From NCBI GenBank assembly GCA_023853785.1, contig JAJIRX010000704.1, forward strand, positions 124,001 through 188,000: a stretch of DNA of 64,000 nucleotides, written 5' to 3'. The notes beneath the pieces are model-generated. The model was not told the origin of the DNA, did no database searches, and was given only the letters and a program-made list of their open reading frames with translations. Origin of the DNA: Psilocybe azurescens (taxonomy: Eukaryota; Basidiomycota; Agaricomycetes; Agaricales; Agrocybaceae). Made by a program: the position numbers and the translations under genes. Below are positions 46,586 to 59,800 of this stretch, piece by piece (position 1 is the first letter of the stretch; each line of letters starts with the position of its first letter).

Positions 46586-48916
46586 ATGTCTGTCAATCAG
46601 CCAGTGGTTGAGCCTGCAACCCCAATTTCGGTGAGTATATGCGCGCTTTCTGCTATTCCTGTAGTAGCCTTCACGTTCATGCTTGTATTTTCAGAGAGTG
46701 GAGACCTTTGCCCATACCGGTTTTCGCGTCCCTGACCCGTGAGTGTCGTGCGACATCATGGAGCTCAACTATTGATTACTCCGTGTTCTAGCTTTGCACC
46801 ACGACAACGACCTGGATCTTCATTTGTTAATGCTCTTCTTGCCACCGCTCTCTTTAGATGCTGGCATATACTCCTCTTCTTTGCTGGCTGGTCGACCCTT
46901 ATCACCGTCCTGAATCACCATGGTCATAAACTGTTCATCCAACCGACTCTACTTACCGTGTATGGCACATTAAAACTATTGAGGCCGCCTCATTAATCAT
47001 ATCATTTGACTTTAGCGTCGGCACGGTTCTAGGTTTCATTATCTCTTATCGCACGACGTCATCCTTCGAGCGGTACAATGAAGGAAGGAGGTTATGGTCC
47101 CAAGTTATTCTGGCTAGCCGAACAATGGCACGTACAATCTGGTTTCATGTACCGAGTGGGTAATGTCCGCACAAGCTGCACTTATTTCAAGCTAATTAAT
47201 TTGCAGATGCCCCACCTGCGGAGGGAATGAGTGAGCAGGAGGCTGCAGCCAGGTCCCTAATTGAGAAGAAGTCGGCGATCAACCTTCTCGAGGCTTTTGC
47301 GGTGGCTATCAAGCATTATCTAAGAGGAGAGGACAGCATTTACTACCAGTATGATCTTTGTCTTTTATTTATATGTTTTAACTTACATTTTTCCAGAGAC
47401 TTGTATCATCTCGTTAAATTCCTGCCCGCATATGCTTTGCCTGCTGGATTGCCTGCGTCTCCAACTGATAACTCTGTTTTCAATGACGATAGCCATAACC
47501 GATCTCCCGTATCCCCCAGACTCCAGTCACCAATTCGTTCAGCAGTCCGATCTCCGAGAATACATATCCAAATGGTCTGAGCAGTCCTGGCAGACAACCT
47601 ACCATTACCATTGCCCCTATATCATCGGTTTTACACCAACGTAATTCGAACTCTGCTACTTCCCCATCTTCTCTCCCAGCCCCTGTGTCAATCGGTGCTC
47701 CTGGAAAGAGGTCTTCGTATTACAACGGCGTGACCTCCCCGGTTTCGGCAAATCTTCAGAAGGAGAAGGAGCGTATGGTCCTGACGCGACAGGACGAAAA
47801 TTACTTGATGCCTGCACACATGCCTCCCAAATACAGTGTCTTCGATCTTTTTCCCTTCTCTCTTCTCGTGAAATGGCTCACAGAGAATGGCAAGGACGTC
47901 AAAGGGAAAAAAGGAGCCCGCATACGAGCAAAACTCCGTAATGAGGCCGTATCTCATAATCTTCCTTTAGAATTATCTTTATATCTGGTGTGTTTCAATC
48001 GCGACCGTCTCGAGCAATCAAATTAATCCCTTCCTCAGAGTTCTTACATTGCTTCCCTTCAAAACCGTAAAATATGTGACGTTCCAACTACTAGTGAGTT
48101 GATCTTTGCAACATACTAAATGTATCTAGTACAATTTGTCCCCCAGATACGCTTCTTCTTTCCTTAAATCAACTGGTGGACAGTCTCACGGGCCTGGAGC
48201 GTATCTTGACCACCCCGATTCCCTTCTCGTGCGTACTGAATGGATTTAAAAAGCCATCACATCATGCTCAGGCTAAATCTTTCTACAGTTACTCCATCCA
48301 TCTCTGGGTCGTTACCATAATATATTGCCTTGCATTGGTATGTCACCGCTGCGACGGGTGACTTCGTATTTGTCTGATGATCACTGCTGCAGCCTTTCCA
48401 GATCTGGTCTACACTGAAATGGATCACAATCCCTGGCACTACCGTCATTGTGAGTTGACATGCCGCTTATGTACAGACAAACGCAGTTGTTAACCGCTGT
48501 CAAAGAGCTTTATTTTCTTCGGTTTCCTCGTAGCTGGTGAAGAAATTGAGAGTAAGTCTTATTTATAGCCAATGTCCGCATAGCTATCTCAACAATAACT
48601 TTCTGGTCTATAGATCCCTTTGGATATGATAAGAATGACTTGAACCTCGATCATTTCACACATAGCATCATCCGTGAGTTCAATACTTGAACCTTTACTT
48701 GACCTTCTTTCCGTGCTGATCACCGCTCCACCAATCCGTGTTCCAGGAAACGAGCTGAGAGCGGTGACTTCGACTCCACCTCCCAATCCTACGCGATGGG
48801 CCTTCGTTCCCGAGAATAACCTTTTGTTCTCCAATCATACGGATGAACGTGTTACTCCAGAACAATGGATTGCCCGCGGTCCCAATGCGATGCAGAGGAA
48901 CCTCAGTCAATTTTAG
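46586..48916 (+). CDS. Bestrophin-like anion channel (UPF0187/RFP-TM)
   Basis: Membrane protein of the bestrophin family, which forms chloride or anion channels. It starts MSVNQPVVEPATPIS, with short exons. ALFRCWHILLFFAGWSTLIT and VGTVLGFIISYRTTSSFERYNEGRRLW form the early core. LINLLEAF-like SAINLLEAFAVAIKHYLRGE, a long Ser/Pro-rich insert (about 47440-47700), FDLFPFSLLVKWL, PIPFSYSIHLWVVTIIYCLALPF and the NPFGYDKNDLNLD signature (about 48610-48650) follow. It ends QRNLSQF. About ten exons are implied. A C5 run (47513-47517) sits where the frame of the insert slips by one base and would be corrected by one more C. Confidence 0.87.
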
Positions 48917-51342
48917 CAACGACGGACTTCAAGACATCATGCTTATATTCTGCCTACGCGATTTGAACGGCGTGAAGTCTTGGCCTACTAGCCTAGGTCG
49001 GACATAACCACCTTTAATATTCCAAGGCACTATACGCTCATATGATCATATCGCAAGGACATGCGCGCTCTTAAATTCATTGACAACACTCATTGATCAA
49101 TATTCCATCTTCTATTCACTCACTCACTCACTCATCCTTCTACATTAGATAGATTTGGACATACATAGTCATCTTCAAAAGCACCGGATTTTTATTTTTA
49201 TGATTGGTTTTCTTCGGGGGTTTCCATCGGGGGTTTCTCTGGGGTTCTCATCTACATCTTCTACTGGTTTGCAGTCTTGCTCTCGAGCATTATGCATAGT
49301 TCTTTTTTGACCACATTATTCAATTTATTTGGCTGTCTTTCATTGGCCTTTCATGGGTCTTTCAACGCCTTTCGTTGACGGATGCAAATACGTGGCGTAC
49401 CTGAAATTTATTCACAATACCACGTATTACGTAATATATAGGTATCTGGCGAACTTGAAACATGTGAGTTGTTATGCTGCCTCTCTGCATCTCCCGCCAC
49501 TCGCCGCCACTCGCCGCCACCTTTCTTCTTTTCTCTTCCATCTTTCCAACCTCAACGTCTGGTGATGATTTGCCACCCGCGGTTTATTAAGCCTCGAATT
49601 CTCTGTCTGAAACAAGATAGACGGTGGCGCGATTCGCAATTTAATTATTCATGGTGTTCTATGGTCACCGCGGGGAAACAGAACGATCCCATTATTCTAA
49701 TCTTTTTGACGGACTAGGGCCTAAAGATACCATGGTCACCGCGATCAAACACAACGATAACACTATTCTAGTCTTTTTCGCTGACTAGACTTGAAAGATA
49801 CCATGGAAAAAGTCTAAATATGTGCTTATGAAAACTTCGAGGCTTACACCGTGTGCAGAGCGTGGGGAATGCACACTTCTCGCCTCGTTTGATATTGTTG
49901 CCTGTCAAGTGCAGGGCCCAAGCACCCCCACGGATGTTCAACGTTCAACGTTCATCAGTCAAGCAGAACACATAATGAAAATGAAGAAGCAAACTCTATC
50001 GTACTATGGCATTTGCCTCGCGGCGGTGGGATTACGGAACGCCTCACCTCCAGTATGTCATTTTAATTTTTGCATTGCATTGCATGATGTATATCGCGTC
50101 TCAATTACCAACTATTCTCAATCTTGACAGAAGTTTAGAAGTATTCTCATTCATCTTCAAGGAAATCGAGATTCGATCCGCATCTTGGTCGAAAAAGAAA
50201 AATTGCCACTCCCCTCTCCTTCGGCTTTCTCGATGTAAATACATATACGACTCTTTCTCAGTCTTTGCGTGAAACACGGTCACTTTCTCATCTGGGCTTA
50301 ACTGCAATTCGTGGACACTGTTGATATTTCACGAACTTGGTCTGCGAACCATTGATATCAAATGTATCGTGGCTCTAGTCATCGTCACTACCTTGGCCAC
50401 TTCTCTGACACACACTGTCCTATCTGACCTTGTCTTTTTTTGCTGCAATATCAAACCTAGGATAAAAGCTGACATACGCTCCACCAATTAATCTGTATGG
50501 ACATGCAAGCGTTTAACGGCAATGGTTCCTCCCCGATTTCCTGATTTTGGTCGTTATACTTTGATAATAGTCTGCTGAGCGACACCGGAAATGACATGCT
50601 GCAAGGTAAAACAAGAAGTCCGACGTTGCGCCCAAGCTATGGTACCAACAAACGAGGCCTTATAACTTTCTCTTTTCATATTCCTGACCCTGCTTGGTCG
50701 AGACGGCGACGGCTGCTTCACTACCATTTCGGTGTTCTCCAACCCAACCCTGCACAATGGCCGTTTCGTTTCGTAATCGGTCAAAACGCTTTACTGGTCG
50801 ACTGGAAGTTTACCGGGAGGAACATACAGAATCCTTGTAAATTCCAGGTACATGATATGTATCTAGGGAATAGAGTTGGTGGACTGTTATGCGGTACGCG
50901 TGCCCGATGTACCTGTCATCCGAGTACCCCGGATGCCGACATATAGACGAATACCTATACTCATTGATTCTAGGGTAGTCTGACCACCGTCACTTTCTCT
51001 TCAGATCTTCACTATACGCCGTTGGCCGGTTTCATTATAGTTGTACTATTGAATTATAATGATACTTAGCAAACATCTAGGGAGATATCGATGTAGTCGG
51101 AAATTAATATACTCTATACCTGCCTGAGATCTTCCGTGTTGCTCGATTGCACCTCCTTGTCCCTGTCTACATTTCCATATGCATGTTGATTTCCATAGTC
51201 CAGAGAAATAGCGAAAATGCAACGAAAATGAAACTAAAGTGGTCTGGAGGACAACTTATCATTTGGTCGGGGTCTGAAAATGACAATTAATTTAGCCGAT
51301 GACTCAATAAACTTGTCCAGGTGCTTATACAAAAAACTTTCT
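48917..51342. other. Intergenic region between bestrophin-like and glycyl-tRNA synthetase genes
   Basis: About 2.4 kb. It contains a CACT microsatellite (about 49115-49135), a GCCACTCGCC triplicate (about 49495-49520) and the 71-bp duplication. A 116-codon frame at 50596-50946 is unsupported. Confidence 0.45.
49661..49802. repeat. 71-bp tandem duplication
   Basis: Two adjacent imperfect copies of equal length (49661-49731 and 49732-49802) each begin ATGGTCACCGCG and end AAAGATACC; the next four bases (ATGG) restart the unit. It is non-coding as far as can be seen. Confidence 0.8.
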
Positions 51343-51414
51343 ATGCGATTTGGGTTTGGTTTGCGTATCAAACCTCCATCTTATCTATACCTCCATCGTC
51401 ATTTCTCTTCCAAT
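51343..51414 (+). other. Possible mitochondrial presequence of glycyl-tRNA synthetase
   Basis: In frame with the synthetase start, an upstream ATG at 51343 adds 24 residues beginning MRFGFGLRIKPPSYLYLHR. They lack acidic residues, contain several Arg/His and end HFSSN, a good match to mitochondrial targeting peptides. The upstream ATG has T at -3, a weak context, while 51415 has A at -3. Leaky scanning could give both mitochondrial and cytosolic enzyme. Confidence 0.6.
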
Positions 51415-53962
51415 ATGACTACCTCTGTCAACAAAACAGAGCATGCTTTCGATAAGGGCCGTCTCGAAGCTCTCCTAAATCGCAGGTTTTTCTATGCTCC
51501 TGCTTTTGAGATTTACGGAGGTACGTGTAGTTTATTGTAGGGGATCATATTCAACCATACGATTACAGGCGTGGCTGGTCTGTACGACTATGGCCCCCTG
51601 GCTCTTCTCTTCAAGCCAATATCATTGCCGAATGGCGGAAACACTTCATCATCGAAGAACATATGTTGGAATTGGACACCACGATTATGACACCTGCTTC
51701 TGTTTTCGAGACATCCGGCCACGTAGCTAGATTTGCGGACTGGATGGTCAAGGATACAAAAACTGGCGATGTTCTCCGCGCCGATCATCTTGTCAAAAAT
51801 GTGCTGGAAGCTCGTTTAGCTGGGGACAAGGAAGCGCGCGGCCTTGCTGCTACTCCTGCTACAGACGACAAGAAAAAGAAAAAGAAGGCAGTCAAAACTA
51901 CTGCTTTTAAGCTTTCTGATGAAATTGTAGAGGAATACGAAACCATCCTTGCTCGGGTGAGTTGTTATTGGTTTCGCGTCGCGATCACCCCACCGATCCT
52001 TCACAGCTCGATAACTATTCCGGTGCAGACATCGGCGAGCTCTGCAGAAAGCACAACCTACGAAACCCCGACACGGACAATGAAGTCGGAGAACCACAAC
52101 TATTCAACCTTATGTTTGCCAGCAGCATTGGACCCACTGGCCAACATCCCGGGTGAGTCCACAAGATCTTCATACAACTCCATACAACTTAAACTGCGGC
52201 TATAGTTTCCTTCGCCCTGAGACCGCTCAGGGGCATTTCCTCAACTTCTCGCGGTTGCTCGAATTCAACAACGGACGTGTACCCTTTGCTTCTGCCCAGA
52301 TTGGTCGGTCGTTCCGAAATGAAATCTCTCCACGCGCTGGTCTGCTCCGCGTTCGCGAGTTTACCATGGCCGAGATCGAGCATTACGTGGACCCTGAAGA
52401 TAAGAAGCACGAACGCTTTGCAGACGTGCGCGATGTCAAGCTCGTCCTCCTGGATCGACACGTCCAGGAAGCGGGTAAGAACTCGACCACTGTAATGAGC
52501 GTCGGCGAGGCCGTCGATAAGGGTATTATCGCAAATGAAACCCTCGGCTACTTCGTTGCTAGAATCTACCAGTTCCTCATCAAGATCGGCATCAACCCAG
52601 AGAGGCTTCGTTTCAGGCAACACATGGCGAACGAGATGGCTCATTACGCGACTGATTGCTGGGACGCAGAAATCCATAATTCCACTGGCTGGACCGAATG
52701 TGTAGGTTGTGCCGATCGGGCAGCGTACGATCTCACTGTGCATAGCAATAGAACTGGTCACCCTTTGGTTGTCCGCCAAGCTTTGAAGGAGCCCATCGTC
52801 ACTGAAAAGGAAATACCTGAATGGAACAAAAAGGCTCTTGGAAAGACATACAAGCAGGATGCTGGCGTCATCCAGAAGATCGTTGAGTCAATGGATCAGG
52901 CAGAGTTGGCCAAACTGAAGGGACAGCTTGCTCAAGGGTAAGAGGGGTTTAATCAATGGGGATTGGTTGATCTAGCTTACCAATTGCTCGCAGGAAAGCC
53001 GTTATCACATCCTCGGAAGGAAATGAGTTCGAGGTTACTCCTGAGGTACTCACTATCGAACTGAAGACACTAAAGCAGTCAAGTGAGTCATACATACAAG
53101 AATAACGGCGATCAATTTTCTCAATCTCCATACACCATTTTTTTCTCCAGTACGCGAATATACCCCTAATGTTATTGAACCTTCCTTTGGCCTGGGTCGT
53201 ATTTTGTATACTTTGCTTGAGCATAGTTTCTGGAGCAGAGAAAAAGACGTCGAGCGTGGTGTGAGTACTACGAATATTTGATTGCCAACTAAAGTGATTG
53301 ACTCCAGATCATCTCAGGTGCTGTCACTCCCGCCCTTGGTTGCCCCCACTAAGGTTCTCATTGTGCCCTTGAGTGCCCGAGAGGAGTTTGACCCGTTGGT
53401 CAAGGAAGTTTGTGCGTCTCCATCGCAGCCACAGATTTTGACTCTATTACTGACGGCATCTTTTATCTTCGTCTCCTTGGTGCCTCTTGGCTGGTCCCAA
53501 CTTTTAGCTTCCAAACTGCGTAAAGCTGGTATATTTTCGCGAGTTGATGACTCGAACACTTCGATTGGGAAGCGATATGCCCGCAATGATGAGCTGGGTA
53601 CGCCGTTTGGGGTCACACTCGACTTTGCTTGTACGTCAACTCCGTTCCTTCCGTTAGAGTCTAAGTTCCTGAACCCCAATCTGCCCTAACAGCCGTTCAA
53701 AACAAGACGATGACACTTCGGTAGGCTTTCTCCCTATTGGTCTCCAACAAGGCCGTTCCCCCGTGTTTTATGTTTTGACTGTGATGCTGACGGGGTTCCG
53801 ATTGCTTTTTATTTTTGCAGTGAGCGAGATACCATGGATCAGAGAATAGGTCCCATCGACGAGGTTATTGCGGTTGTCACGGAGCTCGTCTTTGGCAATA
53901 TTACTTGGGAGGAGGCCTGCGCACGTCTGCCGGCCTATGATGGCGTCCAAGCCATCGAGTAG
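51415..53962 (+). CDS. GRS1: Glycyl-tRNA synthetase
   Basis: Class II aminoacyl-tRNA synthetase that charges tRNA-Gly. It starts [31 protein letters not shown], then [57 protein letters not shown] and [12 protein letters not shown] are class II core blocks. [32 protein letters not shown] (motif 3) and the anticodon-binding domain ([39 protein letters not shown]) follow, and it ends YDGVQAIE. Introns of about 50 nt include 51521-51568 and 52153-52205. A C5 run at 51594-51598 breaks the frame after DYGP; one more C restores it. As the gene is essential, a consensus error is likely. Confidence 0.95.
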
Positions 53963-56311
53963 ACGCGTGATCGACGTACGACAAATGAACGGAGAAGGAT
54001 GTTCAAAAGGGAAATGTATTTGTAGAAGGTGCTATATGAATAACCTGTCGACTATATAAGCTTAGGTGGCATGTCAGGTTCAGCTGCTAACCGTATCTCG
54101 TCGTTGGTGGCCGTGCCATGCCGCAAATTTGGATTCTCCTTTTTCGTAATCAAGAAGGCGATTTTTCAAAAAGGAGTGTTATTCAAGTATAATGGCGTAT
54201 TGATTGCGTCCGAGAACTAGAACAGGAACACGTCAAGTAACAGAACCATAACCACCTGGAAGTCATTTAGCTTCCAGACCACATGTGGTCCCTGAAATGG
54301 GTTATTTACGCTGCGTTGACTGCACTATTTTTTAGGATAAGGGGAAGAGTTTATAGAAAGCTCACGTTTAATGCCGGTGCTGTATAGATTTGATATAGAA
54401 GCGATGATTCCGCATTTACAAAACCCACAGTTCGCATGTAATAAACGCTGCAGGATGCAAAGTGTTCGTTCTCGATATGTCTATGTGAGATATCGAAATT
54501 AGCGTTCTTATTATACGAGTTAGGATGGATCACAGGACTCGATGCAAGTTCAATGATGAACGGGGGCACTGAAAGCCAATCGGTAGGAGAAGTCTGACGG
54601 GAAATGAGGGACCTTTCACGATAGATGCTTCTCGTTCTCATTACCACTGCGCATTTGACTCAAGGGTGTAAAGGTCAACTGGGGGAATGATAGTATTGGT
54701 CAATGGATTGTTCTCACTCACTATTGGCGGATCCCTCAGAATGGCGGACAATGGTACGTACCTCCTCGTGCCCTGCGAATATCTAGAGCATAGTATCTGG
54801 CAAGATTACTGGCTGAGAATAATACCAGCGAGGATAAGGCCAATGAAGCCGATAGGAAGAGTGAATGGGTGCGCGAAAGTAGCCTCTCTGTGTCGGAATA
54901 AATGGAGAAAGAGATATATGAAGGTATTGACGGCGGATTCGCAACGGTTGAAAGGGGGAATTAACAAATGCGGTGCAGGTTTACGGAGGAGCGGCTAGTT
55001 CTGCGTACATAGGAGGAATTTCAGCGGCGACACGTGTAGGAGGAAGGTGTGGCAAAGTCCTCTGCGAATGGAATGGTCAGATGATGATGTCAAGGTCAGG
55101 CGAGAGGCTCGTATTTTCTCAAGAACGAGAACAACATCCCTTTCAGGAATGTCGAATGTGCTGAGCCATCAAGGTGGGTCGTGTTCGACCTCTTCTTGAT
55201 TAAACAAACTTGATTTAGAGTTCTCGAGCGTCTGGGACTTGACTACTACTTCTAGTATTTCCAGGCGCCGACCTCACAATTGCCGTGGCGAATCTGGAAA
55301 AGTACTGATGTACGGATGATTTATAGATTATTCTAGTGAACGACAAGTGAATGCTCACAAGAACTTCCATGGATAATTAGATTAACGTCGACGTTTATAA
55401 TGAACACGACTCTTCTTTTCCTTTCTCCTGTCTTATGTCCAAATCATGAAAGGGACTATCCAATAGGATTGCGAAAGACAAACAGGAACATGAAATGTCT
55501 TTAATAGTTTAAATAAATTGCAGGTTGCGAATTCGGATGACTAGATTAAACTTGCAAGAAACGAGCTTCTCTACGTCGTTAGACCAGAATGGACACGCGA
55601 CACGACGGGCATGGGAGGTTAGCACTAGCGGGGTGGATCAACTAGTCCCAGTTAGTCGTTCATGCAGGCCTGAATCATGCTGATTTCCTTTCCTGTGACG
55701 TTTATGAATGTAAACGCGATCCCCAAGGTAAATTCTCGTACCTAGGAGATAGAGTGTTTGGAACACGGTATGCACCACAACGTGAGTAGCAGGAGCAGTA
55801 TGTCATTTTGAAGCTCGTCAGTTACGCTATGCAGCAGAAACCTAGCGACATTGCGAGGGAAACTAAACCTCCTGGTGATGAAAAAGGTCCGCTCGGACAA
55901 ATGAGGTGATGCAGGGGACTCTGATGATCAGGTCATTGAGAATGCATCTGAGTTCAAGTAGTGAGCACCCCAGAATTTAAATTGCGTTGTCCTACGCAGA
56001 CGCATGTCCGATAACCATTCGAACGAAACTCAGCGAAGGCCACGAGGAGGCTGCAGAATGTGGTTTGGTTTTCCTCATATCTTCAGGCCGGCCAGAACCG
56101 CCGGGAAATCATGATATATCGGGGGTGGGAGTCGTTATCAAGTTTCTTATACATAGAGTCTGCGAAAGGATCAGAGATGGATAATAGGGAAATTGAAGCA
56201 CACGGTAATGTTACATGATCAATCTGGGAAGATCTGGCCAAATTGCCGTTCTAAGATCTAAACTGAGATTGGTATCCGTCACGCGTTGCATGTGGATGCC
56301 CATCCAAAGTC
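53963..56311. other. Long intergenic region
   Basis: About 2.3 kb between the glycyl-tRNA synthetase and the small gene. Several short frames on both strands lack motifs and splice support. No RNA gene or clear repeat found. Confidence 0.45.
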
Positions 56312-56318
56312 TATAAAT
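56312..56318 (+). promoter_or_regulatory. TATA-like element of the small four-exon gene
   Basis: TATAAAT lies 100 bp before the ATG at 56412. Confidence 0.4.
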
Positions 56319-56411
56319 CAACCAGTGCAGGCGCCACCAACTTTCTTTCCCTCACCCCGTTCTGTAATTCATCGTTTGAGCATTCCGTACAAACTCTCAC
56401 TTACATTCAAA

Positions 56412-56884
56412 ATGACTACTCAACACAAGTCCTCGATACCTTCCAGCCTTGTCGCCTTCCCCAGCGTATCATCATCGCTACACTCATTACCACAAGCGAC
56501 AAGCATGCAGAATGTCTCCCTACATCCAAACTCAAATGCTCTACGGGCGGCGGAGAGTGAAGCCAAAGTCAGTTACATGTCTTGTCGGTTTATACGCGTC
56601 TTTACTAACCCACCTTTAGTTGCAGAAAGCGTTGTCAAAGACATCGTCATCATTCACACCACAGGTTCAGCCTATGATGTACCGCACCTCAGTATGTGCT
56701 CAATTTCATATCCCGTACTTGGCAATAGCTCATGAGAATTCTTCAAACAGCCTCTACCAGCGTCACAGGATCCCTCAGGAGGGCTCATGATGCGCACAGT
56801 ACGTCCTCAATGAGCCATATATCAATCACTGCAACCTGGCTAATCCAATATTCCGTCCCTTAGAAATCAAAATTCTCCACATGA
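56412..56884 (+). CDS. Small hypothetical protein, four exons
   Basis: An 89-residue protein from exons 56412-56567, 56620-56664, 56751-56798 and 56864-56884. All three introns have canonical GT-AG ends and lie exactly between codons, which supports the model. The product is Ser-rich and hydrophilic (MTTQHKSSIPSSLVAF at the start, LQKALSKTSSSF in the middle, MMRTKSKFST at the end), with no signal peptide or membrane helix. A TATA-like element is upstream. I do not recognise a family. The alternative is that exon 1 alone continues as a 149-codon frame, but its extension is unlike coding sequence. Confidence 0.6.
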
Positions 56885-59800
56885 TCTCATTCCTCTCCTC
56901 ATCTCTCCTGTCTCGTCTTGTCGTTGGACCTTACCCCCTCCGTCTACCACTGCCGCTTCAGTCGGCACCCACAAAATTCATCCGTCAATCATTGCACCAT
57001 TTTGCATGCTTTCCTCGCTTTCGACTCGCATGACTCTCGAACATAGACATCCATGTATATTTCATTCCAGCATTTTACTCATATTTCGGTCGGGGTACTC
57101 GGTCTAATCTTATTAGTTTTTGGCTATAGAATTGCATTCTCATCTTTGTATATCGTATACCTTCATTTCTTTCAATCATTGGTTTTTGGGGCATTTCACA
57201 CTACTTCTATGAATGACGCGAAAGAGAAGGTATGTCTTGATCATGTTCCTTCCTTCTTGATATTCCATCATTATGCCTTTGATTCATCTCACTGGTGTAT
57301 CTTGAAGCCATCTGGTAGGAAAAGCATGCACAGGCACGACGATGATCAGACTGCGAGATCCCATCCCATAGTTTCACATAGGCCTCGGTAGCGGTTGCCT
57401 CTGACTGTATGTCTCCCGTAGCTACATACCGTGTCTAATAATGTGCTCACCCACCTTATTTATTGCGGGTGCGCTTGCGTTTGCGTTTCTCCCCCTCAGG
57501 CGCGGTTTACTTTTTCGGCGATCACTGTCGGCATAAACGTGACGACCATGCGAAGCTATTATTATACGCCTCCACGTGGATGACAAATTAAGGTATCAGC
57601 GCCTCCTAACTGCCAAGGCCAGGTCTTGACGGACATCTTGCACAGGGTGAAAAGTGATTCTACATGCTCTCAACTCGTCTTAAAATTAGGGAAAATGCAA
57701 CACTCCTGATGCTGCTCCTCCGCCTCCTGATATCACAACGATTAATACGTATGTCTTGTTACTGGTGAGTCTCCGAGTTTAACTCTTACCAATTTTTTTT
57801 TCTGTACAGGTCCCGGAGTAATTATAGCCGTGCAGCCGAAACACTGCGTGTGATATCAACTTGGTTCAACTTGCCTTTTCTCACAGAACCTGAATACCAG
57901 ATCAAATCATAGTTGAGTGGGCGTTTCGAGTGAATGGGCTCGAGTACAGATGCCTGTCTTTCGGGACAGACCTTCCTCATCCGTATGGCCGCCCAAGCGA
58001 CTCGTTCAAGTAAGCCGGAGACAAAACCGCGCTTCGACTACCAGACATCGTCGCGTCTACATATGCGAACCTATACATACGCACGCCGAGCGCAATAGCT
58101 GTTCAGATCTTCAGTCGCCCAGTCGACCACTGTGGCGGTGGACTTGCATGGTATATACACTTTCTGTATGTATCCCATGCGATGTGGTCTAGCCTACATT
58201 GAGACCTCCCGCGTGACGAAGCATCCCCTCTCCCTTCTCCGATAATACTTATGAGCGGCTCATCTCGGTGAACTCGCTCTCTCTGGGCTGGTGTTATTTC
58301 CGTATGTTAATAATCAGGGTAAGTGATTTCTCGCGTCAGCTATCTGCCACTGATATTGAAAAGCATCCATCCTGCCCGCGCTTTCCTTTTCAGCTCTAGT
58401 CTAGGATTTTGACGAGATTTTTCGTTCACATTATGTGATTGATACTTCCGCCGGGCGGCGAAACTATCCGCGACAAATGTTGCAACCCTTTCAGGCCTGC
58501 GGACTTGATCCTCGTGCTCGTCACCGTGACTGGCTAGAGTCGCTCGGACTTTCGCCTTGTCCAACGGCAAAGCGTACATGGCGGCACTATGTCATCTTCA
58601 AAGGATTTTGTGGCCGAGGCAATATCTAACATCCCGAGGTCAACGTTCTCACTGAGTGTCTTAAAAAGTTCTGCACGACTGTCGTAAGTTTTATCGCCTG
58701 CCCGTCGAAAACACGTCACTCTTCACTAGCACTTTCCTATCGGACTCGTCCTAACGGAGACACAAACTACGGTCTGACCCTGGCAACTATATGTTCTCAC
58801 AGGCCAACTGCCGACCTATGCCCCACTTGGATGATCTCCTGCCTTGTGCATCAAAACCTTTAAACCTTGTCCTGTCAATTCAATTGAACAGGTGTTTGAA
58901 GTCGATATCCTTGCATGACAATCTTGCAGATGCAGGTGCTCGTCCTTGATATCTTATCTGGGAACTGTCTGTCCACGCTCTACTGCTGTACGTGTAGCTA
59001 CTCCAGGCCACTGCCATTATGAGAGGCACCAGTATTTCCGCCGTGTGGGCTTGTCCATCCTATTTTACAAAACTGTACTGTGTCACGGTATTCTTTGCTT
59101 CAATCGAAACATTTCTCTTCACTCATAGCAATTTGCACACCACAGTTATACTTACTCAGTGACATCATCTGCACCATTAAAAGGTAAAATGAAAGATGAT
59201 TACTTGCGGGTGTTCCTCCACATGTCGGATGTTTCAACTTCCTCGCGAGTCAGGTCAGGACGGCGTGTGTCTGTGTGCTATCTACCGCGTTACTGTGTAA
59301 TTACGCCCCCGCCAAGCCTCGCTGTAGTGCCTCATGCGAAGCATTGCGTACGATGAGTTGTCCAGAGTGGAAAGTGCTGCACTATCACCGTCTGGCAATC
59401 GTTATCTCTTTCTCACTCGAAATAGCTTTGACGTTCACGATGGCGGTTAGATTGACGCAAATGAAAAGCCACCGGGACTCTCGACTGATCTTTTCTCATG
59501 TAATGTAGGCAGGTGTGACTCGTGTATCTTGCGTGTCTATAGGTGTTTCCCACCCTGCTTTCAGACACTTCCAGGTTCAGCTAGAGCAACAAAGGAAGAG
59601 GAAGGGCTAGAAGAGAAATAGGAGCCATAGAAAGGAGCCGTGGTCAGAATCATTGTGATTTGCACCCTCGTTCATGCCTATGATCTTCGTCGAACATTTA
59701 GAACTCTGGCGATATGGCAGCGAATTCGTGAAATTCGACTCCGCGAATATGTTTTGAAGCCTCGGATAGAAAAGAATATCCTATGCGCTGTTAAGGAGCG

